64,000 bases of DNA from Penelope pileata (lineage: Eukaryota > Chordata > Aves > Galliformes > Cracidae): positions 1,041,540-1,105,539 of the forward strand of contig WBMW01005527.1 in NCBI GenBank assembly GCA_013396635.1, read 5' to 3'. The notes under the pieces were generated by a model. That model was not told the DNA's origin. It searched no databases and saw only the letters and a program-made list of their open reading frames with translations. Made by a program: the position numbers and the translations under genes. The stretch's first letter is position 1. Each line of letters starts with the position of its first letter. Below, piece after piece: positions 12,586 to 24,700 of this stretch.

Positions 12586-12627
12586 GCTAGATTTGGTAAA
12601 TATATAGCTAAATTTGATAAATATATA
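12586..12627. repeat. Tandem duplication, 2 x 21 bp
   Basis: Units 12586-12606 and 12607-12627 differ at only two of 21 positions. Each starts GCTA and ends TAAATATATA. It is AT-rich and exactly two copies long, and lies just downstream of the poly(A)-signal patch. Confidence 0.85.
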
Positions 12628-14414
12628 TTTTTCAGCCTCAATTCCCACAACATTCCTGATTCTTGCTTAGACTATAGGTATTGAACTCTAAGGAGTTCAA
12701 AATTATTTCATTTCTCCACAGAGCACTGCCTACGGTCTCCTTTGGAACAGAAATCTGTCAGACATGCAGTTTCCCTTTGTCCCACACGCACATTTTTTTC
12801 CCCCACTCCTTAACTTTAAAGCCACTTCTTCAAGTGTTTGAGTTCTGGCTTTGTCATAACACTTTGTTAAAAATCTATTTTACATGGTATTTTTTTTTGC
12901 CACTGGTTATTTGAAACGTTTCTATTGGTACATGGCTGGTTTGGAACTTCAGAGCGTGAGAGGAAAACAGAAGACAAAGAAATCCTCAGTTCAGAATGAA
13001 ATTCACTCTCTGATATGGGTCACGTCTGCTTACCAGGTCCTACCCTTCCTGAAAATCATTAGAAATTTCAAAGCACTGAATATAGCACTAAGAAATCCTG
13101 AATACCTGTTGATAGTTCTCCCCCTTCATATATATATATATATAGAAGGTCTTTGTGTTCCTCTTGGTTTTGCAGTGTGTTCGAGTTTGTCACTGGACCA
13201 ACTCTAACAAGAAAAAATGCAGTTACTTACAGCACAAATTGAAATAATGGAATACAGTTACAAAAGTTAAAGGACAAATTGCAACATTAAGATTATAGTA
13301 AGTCATACCAATCATACTAGTTGCTATAAAACCCCAGCTAAATTGCAAGATTGGCTAATTACGTTCTTCCTCCCCTTTGGCTGACATGGCACCGAGTTAC
13401 AATTTTCCTGATCTGACCCTTAGCCGTGGCTGTTAAACTGTCTGAGGGTTAAATATGAGACTGGTTCAGAGAAGCTGCTGCAAGCAACTTATTTTCTTTC
13501 TAGCACAATAGAACATGAGGTTTTTTTCCCCCTTATCTTACACACTTCAATTCCTAAGATTGAGTACTGTGACGTTGCACGTTAAAGTGGGAATTACAGC
13601 ATTTCCTCTCATCTTCTGTATGGTCATTTTATTACCATTTCTGTTGTGCATCTTAACACTTTCTTAGCCTTCAGTTTTAGACTACTTTCTTCTGTTGCAG
13701 CCTTTTGAAGACATATGTTGGTAGAGCTTTATATCTCATATCATAAGAAATATTAAATATGTGCTCTGCTTAATGGATTCCTTTCCTTTCTGCATCATGT
13801 AGAAACAAAACAGATGGTAAAACTGGGAACAAGATGTTTCTCTTGGGTAATACTTCAATTCAAATTCACTATTAATTTTAGGGTCTTTTGTGATGATCCC
13901 ATCTTTTTTAGAGTACAAGGACGAGTTATCCTCAGAAATAATAGCAGAAAAATTACAAAGAGTCTAAGAGGAAAAATTTCTCAGTACATTTTATTTAAAG
14001 CTTGTTGGATTTGTGCCATGGGGAATATGTTGCAACTGGAATTTTAAAAAGCCTGAATCATTTCAGGATACTTGCAGTTCTTACTAAAATAACAGTAATA
14101 AAATTTCATGGTTGAGAGCCTATACAGATCACAAAAGGACTGACGAAAGCATTTCCCTCTTATCTATACAGTAGCATAATTGGCTTAGTGCACTGGTGGA
14201 GATATATCATCCCCACACAAGACAACAGGTAGCAGACTACTTACTGGGATGGGGCTGAAGGGACCAGTGAGCTACTCTAACGTAGCAGTGTTTGTAGTCT
14301 TTGAGCAATATTCCAGAAGCTCAGATTTTCTATGCTGATTCTTTACTGTTATGTCTTTTTCCAATATCAGGAGAATAACTGAACTGAAATTCCAGGGCTC
14401 TCACTTTCTTTTTG
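12628..14414. other. Non-coding AT-rich stretch with a (TA)n run
   Basis: No gene recognised. A short TA microsatellite lies at 13127-13143. The 107-codon frame at 12884-13207 runs through this TA run and shows no domain. Confidence 0.55.
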
Positions 14415-14660
14415 AAGCGCCCTAATCTAAACTCACTTGGGGTACCGGGAGCTCTAAGATCTGTCCTGCTCTATTGCTCTGGAGAACACAGGAGCTCGTC
14501 CCCCTGCCAGCCAGCAGTGCAGGAGTGCTGCAGTCCCGCTGGGTGCAGCGCACTGCAGAAGGGGCTCTCACCTGAGCAGGCCTGAGAGCGCTGCACAAAA
14601 CGGGCACTGATGAGAGCATCATCTCAGATAGGCAGTGCTGTGCAAGAAAATAGCGCTGCA
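14415..14660. other. GC- and CpG-richer patch, identity unknown
   Basis: About 245 bases stand out by composition. CpGs occur in AAGCGCC, TACCGGG, CTCGTCC, CCCGCTG, CAGCGCA, GAGCGCTG, AACGGG and TAGCGCTG. The 87-codon minus frame at 14422-14685 covers it, but its peptide is not recognised and compositional bias alone keeps stops away in GC-rich DNA. It could be an old repeat, a regulatory element or a non-coding exon. No assignment is made. Confidence 0.3.
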
Positions 14661-15699
14661 GAGAGAAAGCTCCCACATTGGTCACCTGCCATCTGCATTA
14701 AAATAATTCTTATCCATGGATTCTGTGTGCTGGAGAAGGAGGGCGTTAGGACCTCAGGCTTTCAGGAACATCAGAAACATTCCAGAGGAGAGTATTTTTG
14801 TGTTATGGCTGCAGGTGTAAATAAACAAGCAATTCTGGTACGTTATCAAACTAAATTCTCTAGGTAACATGCAGTTATATCAAGGAAGCTGTATATTGTG
14901 TCTAACAACATTCTTGTGGTTAAAAAAAAAAAAAAATAAGGAAGCATTTTCCTCACATACCTGAGGTTTATTTCTGCCTTACATTATATACTTTTTTCCT
15001 CTTCTTTCAATTGTTTTGATTTCTTCAAATATATTTCACCCAGGCAAAATATACCACACTTAGCCCTGAATATGCCACCTGGCACGTAACGCCTTCCAGT
15101 GCGCTTCCCAGAGTAAGCCACAGCCCCTTGCATCTCTTTTGACTGCTGTCGTTCTTCATGTTGGCTCCAAGAGTCATCCTGCCAGCTGTCCCAGTACTGC
15201 TTGCATTTGTGAGGCTGACAAGCAATTGAACTGCTGCACATTTTATGAATGAGCATAAACTTAGACTTGATGGTGCTTACAAAAGAATTGGAAGGACAGG
15301 GAAGACTTTGTTCAAGCACTGACATGTCTTCGTAAGGGCAGCAAAGCAATTTTCCCTCCCTGTAATCCCATCAACCAAAACCAATCAAACTAGAACTATA
15401 AAACAAAAACATGCCTGAAGTAAATGTTCAACATCTTACATACTGATATTTATTTGCCTTTAATTCAAAAGTATGCTTTCAGTGAAGTCATTTTTTTTTT
15501 TCAAAGCATATTTTTGGAAGGTGTTATTGTTCAGCAATTTAGAAAATCCTAAGGGGAGGACATTTTAATGATTTTAAGGTTAATGACATCTTTAATCTAT
15601 TGGGCTGTGTCAGACTGCTACTAGGATTTTCCCCTGCAGCAATTGAACACATCTTTCATGCTAAGGAGCAGACTGCCAGCCCAGTGCTGCCTCTGTTAG
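14661..15699. other. Non-coding stretch, nothing recognised
   Basis: Contains a 121-codon minus-strand frame (14984-15349) whose peptide has no recognisable domain. It also has poly-A/poly-T runs at about 14922-14935 and 15491-15501. Confidence 0.5.
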
Positions 15700-15790
15700 C
15701 ACTGACAGGTAGAAGGGTTTGCTCAAGATCACGCTGGGCTTGTATGGGAGGCATAAGCAGATCAGCATTTGAATTAAGATACATATCATG
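15700..15790 (-). mobile_element. Possible MIR SINE remnant (-)
   Basis: The segment GGGTTTGCTCAAGATCACGC (15716-15735), followed after some 30 bases by GCAGATCAGCATTTGAATT, resembles the reverse complement of the MIR core (TTGCCCAAGGTCAC then a GCAGAGC-GGATTTGAA block). MIR is an ancient tRNA-derived SINE shared by amniotes and present at low copy in birds. The match is short and diverged, so chance similarity is possible. Confidence 0.35.
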
Positions 15791-18700
15791 GAAAGATGGT
15801 TTCATAATAATATTTGAAGCAAAAAAAAAAAAAAAATCCTGTACTGTCCTTCTGTTACACTATACATTATAGAGACAAGCTTCCTTTTCAGAAGGATAAT
15901 GAGATATACAGTGTGATTAATTTTTCATCAGCATGCATTTTTTGAAAGTGTGAACAGATTTTTTGATATATAAAAAAATCTGTCATGTCTTCATTTTCCT
16001 TTTATCCTCACTTTTAACCTTCTTAACACAATAAGAAAGTAATAAAAGGACTTTCTAATTTAAAATTAAAAGGGGTGTCATACTTCAGAGGGTAAGAACC
16101 TAGTAAGTTTAGTTGACTAAGATAAATTTGTATCAGCCTATATTAAGTGCTAATGACACACATCACTAGAGGCCTTTAGGCATCGTAATCCCTTTGATGT
16201 ATCTATTCGTGCATCTTTCAAGTACTGGACACGGATCTCATTAGAGTAAGTGATGCCATCTGAGTAGTGGTTAATTGTTTGTTATCGAGTGCATTCTTTA
16301 TTCCCAAAAGGTTGGGGTTATTCAGACAATTACATTTTAATACAAACTTTTCACTAGGCTCAATAACAGAGCTGTCGATTTGTAATGGGGTTCATTTCTT
16401 CCCTCTCTCATTCTGACTATTTCTTGGCTCTAAAGGAAAACTTAGTAGTACTGTGAATCTTCGTAACCGCAGATGGATTTCCTTCAATTTCCCTGAATCT
16501 CTTATACTTTTAACATTTCCCTCACCATAAGCTCATCATGGTTTTCACTTCAGTGAACTTAAAGCTCGTGTCAATACCAATTCAAAGATTTGTAATTGAT
16601 TGTTCTCAACTGAAATCTAAAGAGACTATGAAATCTCCATTGTTTTGGCAATTCTTTGGATTTGAGAATGTCGTAACAGCTGACAGTATAATTAAAAGAG
16701 CAGTTTTATCCTGCTGCAGATCTCCTGACATCAGTTACAGATATCACACAAGAGTTGATCGAGCTGTAGTGGATTAAGCTTTGCACTGTGGCTCTTGCAA
16801 CTATAGGACGTGGTGCTTTTTCAAATCATCAGCCTTGGGTACAGATCACAGAGTAGTGAAGTAGCTTGTCACAGTTACTTTTTAAAAAAGAACCTGTAGT
16901 CTTTCGCTATTAATACAGTATCCAAAAGCTTCACAACCTTTTAATCAGCAATTTCTCCTGATTTTAATGTTCAAAAGAACTGAATAGTACATTTACCAAA
17001 CTTCTCTAAAACATATGGGTTACAAAATAAACTATTCAGTTCCACTGAAGGGGTATATAGTTACTATGCTGCTAAGGAGAGGGGATAAATAAGCTGACAA
17101 AAGGAAAGATGGTGTTTCCCCTTGGAGGCTAAAGTTGGTCAGATTTAAATTTGCAAGCAAATGTGCAAGGTTCTCTTCACTAAACCCCTCAGGAACAGGA
17201 CTCTGCAGCTTTCATATAACTATTTTGTCAAGTCAGAATAGATGTTAGAAAGACTGGCTGAATACAATGCATGTGTCCTTTCAGATAATCCATCTATCTG
17301 TCATTTCAGTTAGAGTTTGGATGGCTGACTTTTGATTGTTACAGGTCTAATGTCTGTTTGTAGAAACTACACAGAGAAATAGCCCTTATTCCTCCATGCA
17401 GCAATTGTCAGCTGCACATCAATATGTGCTGGTGGAATGCTTGAAGTCAGCGTGCTTCTGCTTTTCATGAGACAGTGAAGAGCTTGTTATGAGGTTCATA
17501 AACTACTATTATAAGCTTTAAGTCCCCCACTTGTGACTAATAATGCAACCTGATTATTATTCTGGCTTACCTTTCTGCTGCTGGAGTGAGTCTGGTTTCA
17601 CAGGCCCCAGGTAATGTGAGGTGACATCTGAAAAGATGCAGTGAGTCCAGGCTGCACGACGCTTCAGCTCAACGTACTGGGTGATCTATGGAGTGGGACA
17701 TCTGCGGCAGATGCACTGGAAGCTACTCATCCATCTCTCCACATAGTGGTAGTGAGCGGAGATCATGGCTAAATCTGTGAAAGGAATCAGTGAGGATGTG
17801 GCAGAAGACAGAGTGAGGATGCCCTGGGCCTTTGTCTGGATGTGTTGGGGCTCATTCTGCTAAGGGGGAATGAATGCTTTTCAGATGTGTGGTACAAAAA
17901 TACAGTATGTTGCAGGTTGAAATTCAAGGTGCTTTCTTATGGTAGCTGAAACCACTACTAAAATTCCCGAGATGCAGATGAATCCCAAAACAAAATCAAG
18001 TTGAGTATTTTGGTGTCAGAGGAGTTGAAGAGTTTTGCCTAAAATTCGCACCTTGTTGGAGATAGTGAGATGTCTTTTATTAATATCTAGGATCAAATAA
18101 TAATTCCCTCTAGCCTTTCAGATAGGCTGCTAACCAGCATGTGTTTCTACCTTCCTCCCCACCCCCAACCATTATCTTTTCCATTAAAAATCATGTTGGC
18201 ATTCTCTAGGAGGCATGCTCACTGGAAAATTCAATGTAAGTAATGAATGTACAGTCTCATCATACACTTCACCAAAACTGTGGGATTTCTCTCTGTTCTG
18301 ATCTGCAAACTATTTGATCTTTTGACTTATTAAAAATGTCTGTGCGGTGTTATTGTCATGTATTTAGTACTATTTGAGATATATAGATGGGAGAACAACA
18401 GAGCAAAGTGTTAGCCTAATATTTCTGAATGAACAGCGTATCTCATTTGTTATGTACACTGTTAATTGACTCAGTCAGTTTTAGTAAGACTCTACACTGC
18501 AAGAATAGTTAATACAGTATAGTCGTAAAATTCTGAGGCAATACAATAACTTCATATAGATTACTTTGAAATCCTCATCCATGAAAAATTTGGGCAGAAT
18601 CCTGCACTTCTTGGCTAAAAAGCCACATTAAGTAGCTTAAGTTTCTCTCTGCTGGACAAAGTGGTAAGATGATTAAATATGGCTTTTAACATGTGTTAGT

Positions 18701-19684
18701 TTTGTGTTTCCAGACACAAAATTAACGTGTCCACAAACTTTTCTAGCTGAGGTCCTAAAATACGTACATCAACAATTAGTCAGTGCAGAGGTTGCTAGGC
18801 TACTTGTGGGAAATTGGCAATAGGAGTAGTCATGGCTGAGAGAGGGATGGGAAGTCATGAGTTATTTGATATTAAAGTAATGAATACTGGAAGAGCTATC
18901 ACAAGCAATGACAAGAGTATTTTCTGTTTTCTTTAATGTATTTTTGTTTATTGCAATTAGATTCTTTCATATTCACATCCAAGTTCTTCTTTTTCTCTTT
19001 TTCCTTTCCCTTTCCTTCTGTTCTGTTTCTTTACCTTCCCTTCTCTCTTTCTTTTTTCTGAATTTTAATCAGAAATACGGTGAAGACCTGGTATGTGCTT
19101 GTTCAGTATTGTTTTATCCCCTTGAAGCAGCATGAAGTAGTTCAACATAGTGCTCACTGTAGTGGGCTGCCCAGACAGCTTGCTTAATAGTGAAACTTGG
19201 TAACCTTGGAGGCCGCTCATTTTAATTGGTGTTTGCATTATTTCAGTGTGAAGAGACAGTTGCATTACTAGTTCTGGCACAGATACCTTGAACCTGAGAG
19301 TTGTCAGAGGGTTAGCCTTCTGCCATTTCTTCATGTGGTCCTTCATTGCTGTGTTTGCTGTTCGGGAGAAATCATCACCAGTTCAGCTGTTAACTCATTT
19401 TACATTGTTTAAGTTAAATTTCTCTAGCACTAAATTGCTGACACAGGATGCAAGCTGTAGGTCTCATTGATGTGTTTCAACATTTGGCGTACTAGCTTAA
19501 AAATCAAATCATTTGAATGTACCAGTGCTGTGGATTAAAAGTGTGCCTCAGATTTTTTGTGACTTTAAGGATTTTTGAATATACTGCTATCTGTTTATTG
19601 CACATGAGGGACTTTCTAATACCATGGCAGACTTGGTTGTAGCCGGGTCTCTGAATTTAAACATTCAAGGAAAAGTGCAGAGTG
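15791..19684. other. Non-coding AT-rich stretch with a hairpin and pyrimidine tract
   Basis: No gene recognised. It contains an 11-bp inverted repeat at 15954-15964/15973-15983, an E-box inverted pair (CATCTG-CGG-CAGATG) at 17699-17713 and a pyrimidine-rich tract at 18984-19059. Open frames are at most 93 codons and unrecognised. Confidence 0.5.
18984..19059. repeat. Polypyrimidine (CTTT/CCTT) tract
   Basis: About 75 bases are almost wholly C and T on this strand, built of irregular CTTT, CCTTT and TCTTT units. It is low-complexity sequence. Confidence 0.85.
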
Positions 19685-20165
19685 GTGATAGTCCAGAGGA
19701 TAGGAACAGATATGATCAGAGAAAATATGATCTCTGAAAAAAGATTGACAGAACTGGGCTTGTTTAGGCTGGAAAATACAACTGACACGAGAGAGTATAT
19801 CAGTCTAAAAAGGAATAAAGGTTATCACAGAAAGGAAGGTAATAAATTGCTCCCCATGTCCATAGCAGATCAGGATAGGGATAGGACAGTAAGTAATGTG
19901 ATTCTTTTTCAGTGAGGGAGCTTTAGATTGGACAGCAGGAAAGAAAAGCAACCAAAGCCACTTTTCTAACAGTAACAATAGTTAAGCACTTGGATATGTC
20001 ATCCTGGAAGGCTGTGGGCTTTTGCTCATACCAGAGATTTTCAAGAACCGATTAAGGAAACAGCTGTCAGAAATCGTTTTGGTATGGCTTATTCTGCCTT
20101 GCTGAATGAGATGGAGTTTATGACCACCAAAGGTTTTGAGGTATCTGCCTGCTCTGTGTAGAAAC
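19685..20165 (+). mobile_element. CR1 LINE fragment, old and decayed (+)
   Basis: The frame 19682-19915 contains SEKRLTELGLFRLEN (about 19733-19777), clearly related to the CR1 RT C-terminal block EERLRELGLFSLEK. The DNA then follows the CR1 order with many changes: a GATAGGGATAGGACA box, a TCCTGGAAGGCTGTGG stretch near 20002-20017 in place of the usual SLE-segment, and TTTTCAAGAACCGATTAAG at 20038-20056. The tail has decayed beyond recognition by about 20165. It is the most diverged CR1 copy named here. Confidence 0.65.
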
Positions 20166-21677
20166 CTTGATGAAAGGTTTTTTGTTTTGTTTTGTTTTTT
20201 AATTTCTCCCTAGAAAGGGAATCTTTCCTTAAATGAATGTTACTATCAAATTTATGTTTCCACGGAATATGCGGGCATAGCAGCAATACCAAACCAAATT
20301 TATTGGATTGACTCTATCATTGTTGAATTATTCCAAGCTATTGTCTCTTTCTCTCTCTGCTTTCCATTATAAAAATCTTATCTGAGTTTCCTTTCTGAAT
20401 TTGCATCTAAGAAATGAGGAGCAAGAATAGGAACAGTAAATGTTAACCCTTGGTTCCTCTATCAGCTGTAACTACTATGCAAAATAGGATTTTAGTTGTG
20501 TTATGCAGGTAAGATGCAAGAAATAAATTAGATTTCTAATTCTAATTCAAGTTAAACATTCCAATTTGTTGTAGTGTTATTATTTAGCAAATGTGTCAGC
20601 CTGTTTTCACTTGCTGTTTTTAGTCAGTAACCAATGTTTAGTTCTTCCTTTGGAAGTCAGTAAAAATTTACAAGAAGTGGAACGTTTTAACACTATCTAT
20701 GCTTTCCATAGCTTAGAAATGGCAAATGATCATGGCTGCAACAAATTGGCAGTTTTCTTGCAGAACAACAATGCTGTGAATTTAAAAGAACATGAAAAAT
20801 ATACATCATCTCCAATTGGAGTAATGACATCACTGATAAATAGATCTCAGTGCTATGAAAAGGCTTTCATTATACTAAAAAACCATTCTGAATTTTTCCA
20901 ATTTTCTTGCAATAACAGAACTCCAAACCACTAGAGATGTGGAATTGCAGTCCTTGGCTCTTTGTACCCAGGAAATGCTTGTGCGAGCGTTTCACATTGC
21001 TTTATGTGTTGCACTGCTTTCTGCTTCCTCTGCTCATGGCTGGAATGATGTCAAACTTCGCTGGTGATAAGCGCTTATGCTGAAGTCTGAAAAGCAACTC
21101 AGCTGGGCTACTGGAGGACACTGACTCTATAACACTGATAACAAAGGAGTTTCCTGGGATCCTGTTACAGAAATGGCAGACTACCATTTAGACAATGCAG
21201 ACTAAGTGCTAAATCTGGCTCCATAGATGAGTGACCCACTTTTGAGTATCCTAGCACAGGAAAAATTCCAGTTGAAGGCTTCTGTGGAAATACGTCGTAA
21301 AGTATTTTTTAAAAATTAAATTTAGTTCAACTGGTAGCCTTAGCGAATTTTTTTTTTTTTCATTCAGACAGACAAAGAATCAGTGTATTTAATTCATATA
21401 TCCTCAGAATTTCTGAAGTCTCTTCTTTCTCCACCTTTTCCTCTCCCCTAGTCTACCAAGTTTCAAATATTTTCTGTGGAAGTCAGGAATAATTTTCAGA
21501 TGTTTCAGTAAATCTTCTCTAGAACATCTTTCTTGAAGTGACACATATAAAGATGTTATTCTTTTTCTGAATAACTTGCTTCATTTTTTTTATTTTTATT
21601 TTTTTAATATATTGGATGCATGTCAATATGCTAGATTTTTCAAAGGCATCTTATCCCCAGTTTTGCAAGCAGTTAAT
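20166..21677. other. Non-coding AT-rich stretch
   Basis: A (GTTTT)n run sits at 20178-20200. A 113-codon plus-strand frame (20593-20934) has no recognisable domain and AT-rich codons. Poly-T lies at 21347-21360. Nothing else was recognised. Confidence 0.5.
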
Positions 21678-21780
21678 ATCACAGAATCACAGAATTGCAG
21701 GGGTTGGAAGGGACCTCAAGAGATCATCGAGTCCAACCCCCCTGCCAGAGCAGGTTCCCTACAGCAGGTTGCACAGGTAG
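21678..21780 (-). mobile_element. Short CR1 3' fragment, young-looking (-)
   Basis: Begins with the reverse-complement tail ATCACAGAATCACAGAATTG (21678-21697), followed by GGTTGGAAGGGACCTCAAGA (21702-21721) and TCGAGTCCAACCCCCCTGCC. This is the CR1 3' end in reverse, with almost no visible decay relative to the remembered consensus. It stops at about 21780 in TTGCACAGGTAG, so only about 100 bp of 3' end was inserted (extreme 5' truncation). No target-site duplication was found, as is usual for CR1. Confidence 0.95.
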
Positions 21781-24700
21781 TATGGTTGTTAGGAGTTCAT
21801 TTGCTTTCCCAGTGTCACAGAAATAATGAGATAATTAAAAAAACCACACATATTTTGCAATTCAGGAAAGAAGGTTAAGCGCTTTAGCCATTAAGAACTT
21901 TTATTAGAAATTACTCTTGCTTCTTTTAAGGACATCTGGACTTAAACATGAGTAAGGAGGAGTCCAAAATTGCAGGGTTTCAATATTTTATTGGTGCGTG
22001 TTTTAAAAACATAAGAGGAGGAGCATGAATTATCCTTGATTTTTTTTTTTTTAAGATTAATTAGAACTGGACTTACACAGCTATGGAAAAAAGGTATTTC
22101 TTATGTTACTGGAAAAATTTCAGTGAAGGAACAAATAAAGTTAGTGGTATTAATGCAGCCATGCTTCCTTTCCAACATGCAGCATTTCCAAGGAATTCTA
22201 AGTATTTACTTCCTTTTAGGTGCAGAAAGATAAGAAGCAAGTGATTTGCAAAATATTTCTTATCTGTTTGAAATAGTTTTACAACTGCGTTTCTGTTTCT
22301 TTTCTCTGTGAGGTATTTATATTCCAAAATATTTCTTATTTTTGGAAAAAAAAATCATTTTCAGCATCAATTACAGATCATGTTTATGCAGAATTGCAAT
22401 ATTACAAATAAAGCAGTTGAGGAAGGAATCTTCGTGTCAAGGATGAGTCCCGGCTCAGCTCCAGGTTCTAGTCTGTACTTCTGTTTCTCATTTATCTTCT
22501 TCAGGGGTGAATTCTGCATTTCTTCTTCACTGCAAAGTAGAGAATTTATAGCTGATGGGTAATTGATGCATGCTGACTAGACAATTCTAAATTCTAAATG
22601 GGCATTCCACTCATGTTTGAGAGAGACTTTGAGAACTAATCTTGTCTTAACTGAATCTTGGTATATGGTCTCATTATGTCTTTTACATAATAATAATAAA
22701 TATGGATGTATTGCATGTACTTATATAGTGACTGGCATTAGTAACCATTCCATCTTAATAAAAAGGAGAAAATGCCATTTAGGGGGTTCTATTCACCTGC
22801 ATAATAAGATGACTTAGAAAATAAGATCCTAATTATCATGATATATTCAATATTGGACCTAGGATTCTACTTTGTGAATTTTGATTTGAAAATGGAGAAG
22901 CCTTTTCTTGAGGGGCAACAGGGGACTTTTTCCATGGTTAGTTTGTGAAATATTGTAAACTCAGAAATTGAGAATGGATATATGTGCGCACACATACACA
23001 CAAAGCAGGTAAAATTTTGGCTTTAATAGCATTCTGACCTTATATACTAACTTCATTCTTTTATATATATATTTGATTCCATTTCTCCTTTTCACCATTT
23101 TAATGAAATGGAAAACTAATGAAAAATGTTTGTAGTTCTGATTATAGAGCACTGAGCAGCACCATCTCTGAGCACATGTACATATGAATCACAGCTCAAA
23201 TGGCTCTTTGATTGCTCATGAGGCTTTGTACAGTTTATGATTTGTGATATCAGGGAGGACCAGAAATCATTTTCAATACATTACATTACAGTGCAGTTCA
23301 AATCTGCTGTGGAAAAACAAGTCAAGTGTTCTGCAAGCCAGTTGCTATTGCCATTATTACGGAATGCTTTAGGAGGTTTCCTTTTATTCATAGCAGTTGT
23401 GTGTTCAATTTAAAAGCAATATCAAGTATTTAACTCGCTCCCTTCGTTTTAAAAGGGTACTTCTTAAGAATGGAGAGAATTCTGTAACAAGAGACGCAGA
23501 CATAGCATAAATAAGCCTGTCATTGCAGGTTTGATAATTTCTGATTTAAATTGTTTTTTATTAAATGCGAAATGTCCAAATTACCTAATCATTGTTGCTG
23601 GCATGATAAACCATTTTACAGTACTTATTCCCCAGTATCTTATCTCTTAGCTGCAGGATGTTTGTTGATAATGCTGCCTTCATGTTAGACAAGCAGACAA
23701 TAATTTGATTTTTCTGTTTGCTATCTTGTGCAGAACAGTACTTTAAAATTCTTTCATGTTTTGTGCTCTGACAAAGTCTATTACTTTTATTTGTTGATAC
23801 ATTAGAAAGCCCCAGCATTAATACTGTGGATTTTTTTTCTTTCTTTCTTCCATTCTTTCATTCTTTGGCTCTTTCTCTCTCTCTTTCTATTTCTTTCTTT
23901 CTATCTTTCTGTGTGTCTTTGTTTGTCTTTTTTTTTTGGTCTTTGACCTTTTCCCTTGCAGCCAGTTTAACATACTAATGTTGTGTAAGCCTTCCACTCA
24001 CACACGTGCTAAATGAAGATCATACTGCTTTATGTCACTTGAGCTTCCAACATTCACCAAGATAGCACCAGATACAGAAAGAGTGACAAAGATAATTTCC
24101 AATATGAGAAAGTAGGCTGTTGTCATCATAGGTTCTGACTGGTATAATTTTTTAAGTCAAGATAATCATAGTCTTAATGTCTTTTGAGACAAAATATTCA
24201 CAAAATATTGTGAAGGGTTTTTAATTTTTTTAATATTGTCAGTGCCAACCTAAAATATTTGAGTAAATAGTGAGTATTACTATTCTGGTCACATATGTAA
24301 AAAAAAATTAAATTGGACTAATGTTTCTTAATTACTAAATGTTTCATAATAAAATGTTTATAATGATATCTCAGTTCAGGGAGTATTTGAAACTATCTTC
24401 TGTTGCCTATGATCTTAACAGCTGTTGCTCATAGTGGATTTCAGTTTTGTGAGGATATTTTAGACTCTATCTAAGATTTTTTTGGGATGATCTTAAATAG
24501 TTTGATTCCATTCCATCAAAGTGAAAGAGCAGTTTCCAAATTATTTTGGCAGGTATATTCATTATTGCAGATGCATTTTCATCGCCCTAGAAGAAAATGT
24601 ACTGCTGGGAGACAAATAGTGGATTATATTTAAACTTTCTATTACAATTCTTCTTCTACTGGTGGTGCAAAACACAATTTTGGGGGTTATCAACACCCAA

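Noticed and set aside
14984..15349. 121-codon minus-strand frame
   Set aside because: No recognisable motif. A second frame on the same strand is also open, suggesting chance.
20593..20934. 113-codon plus-strand frame
   Set aside because: The peptide is unrecognised and AT-biased. This length is expected by chance in 64 kb.
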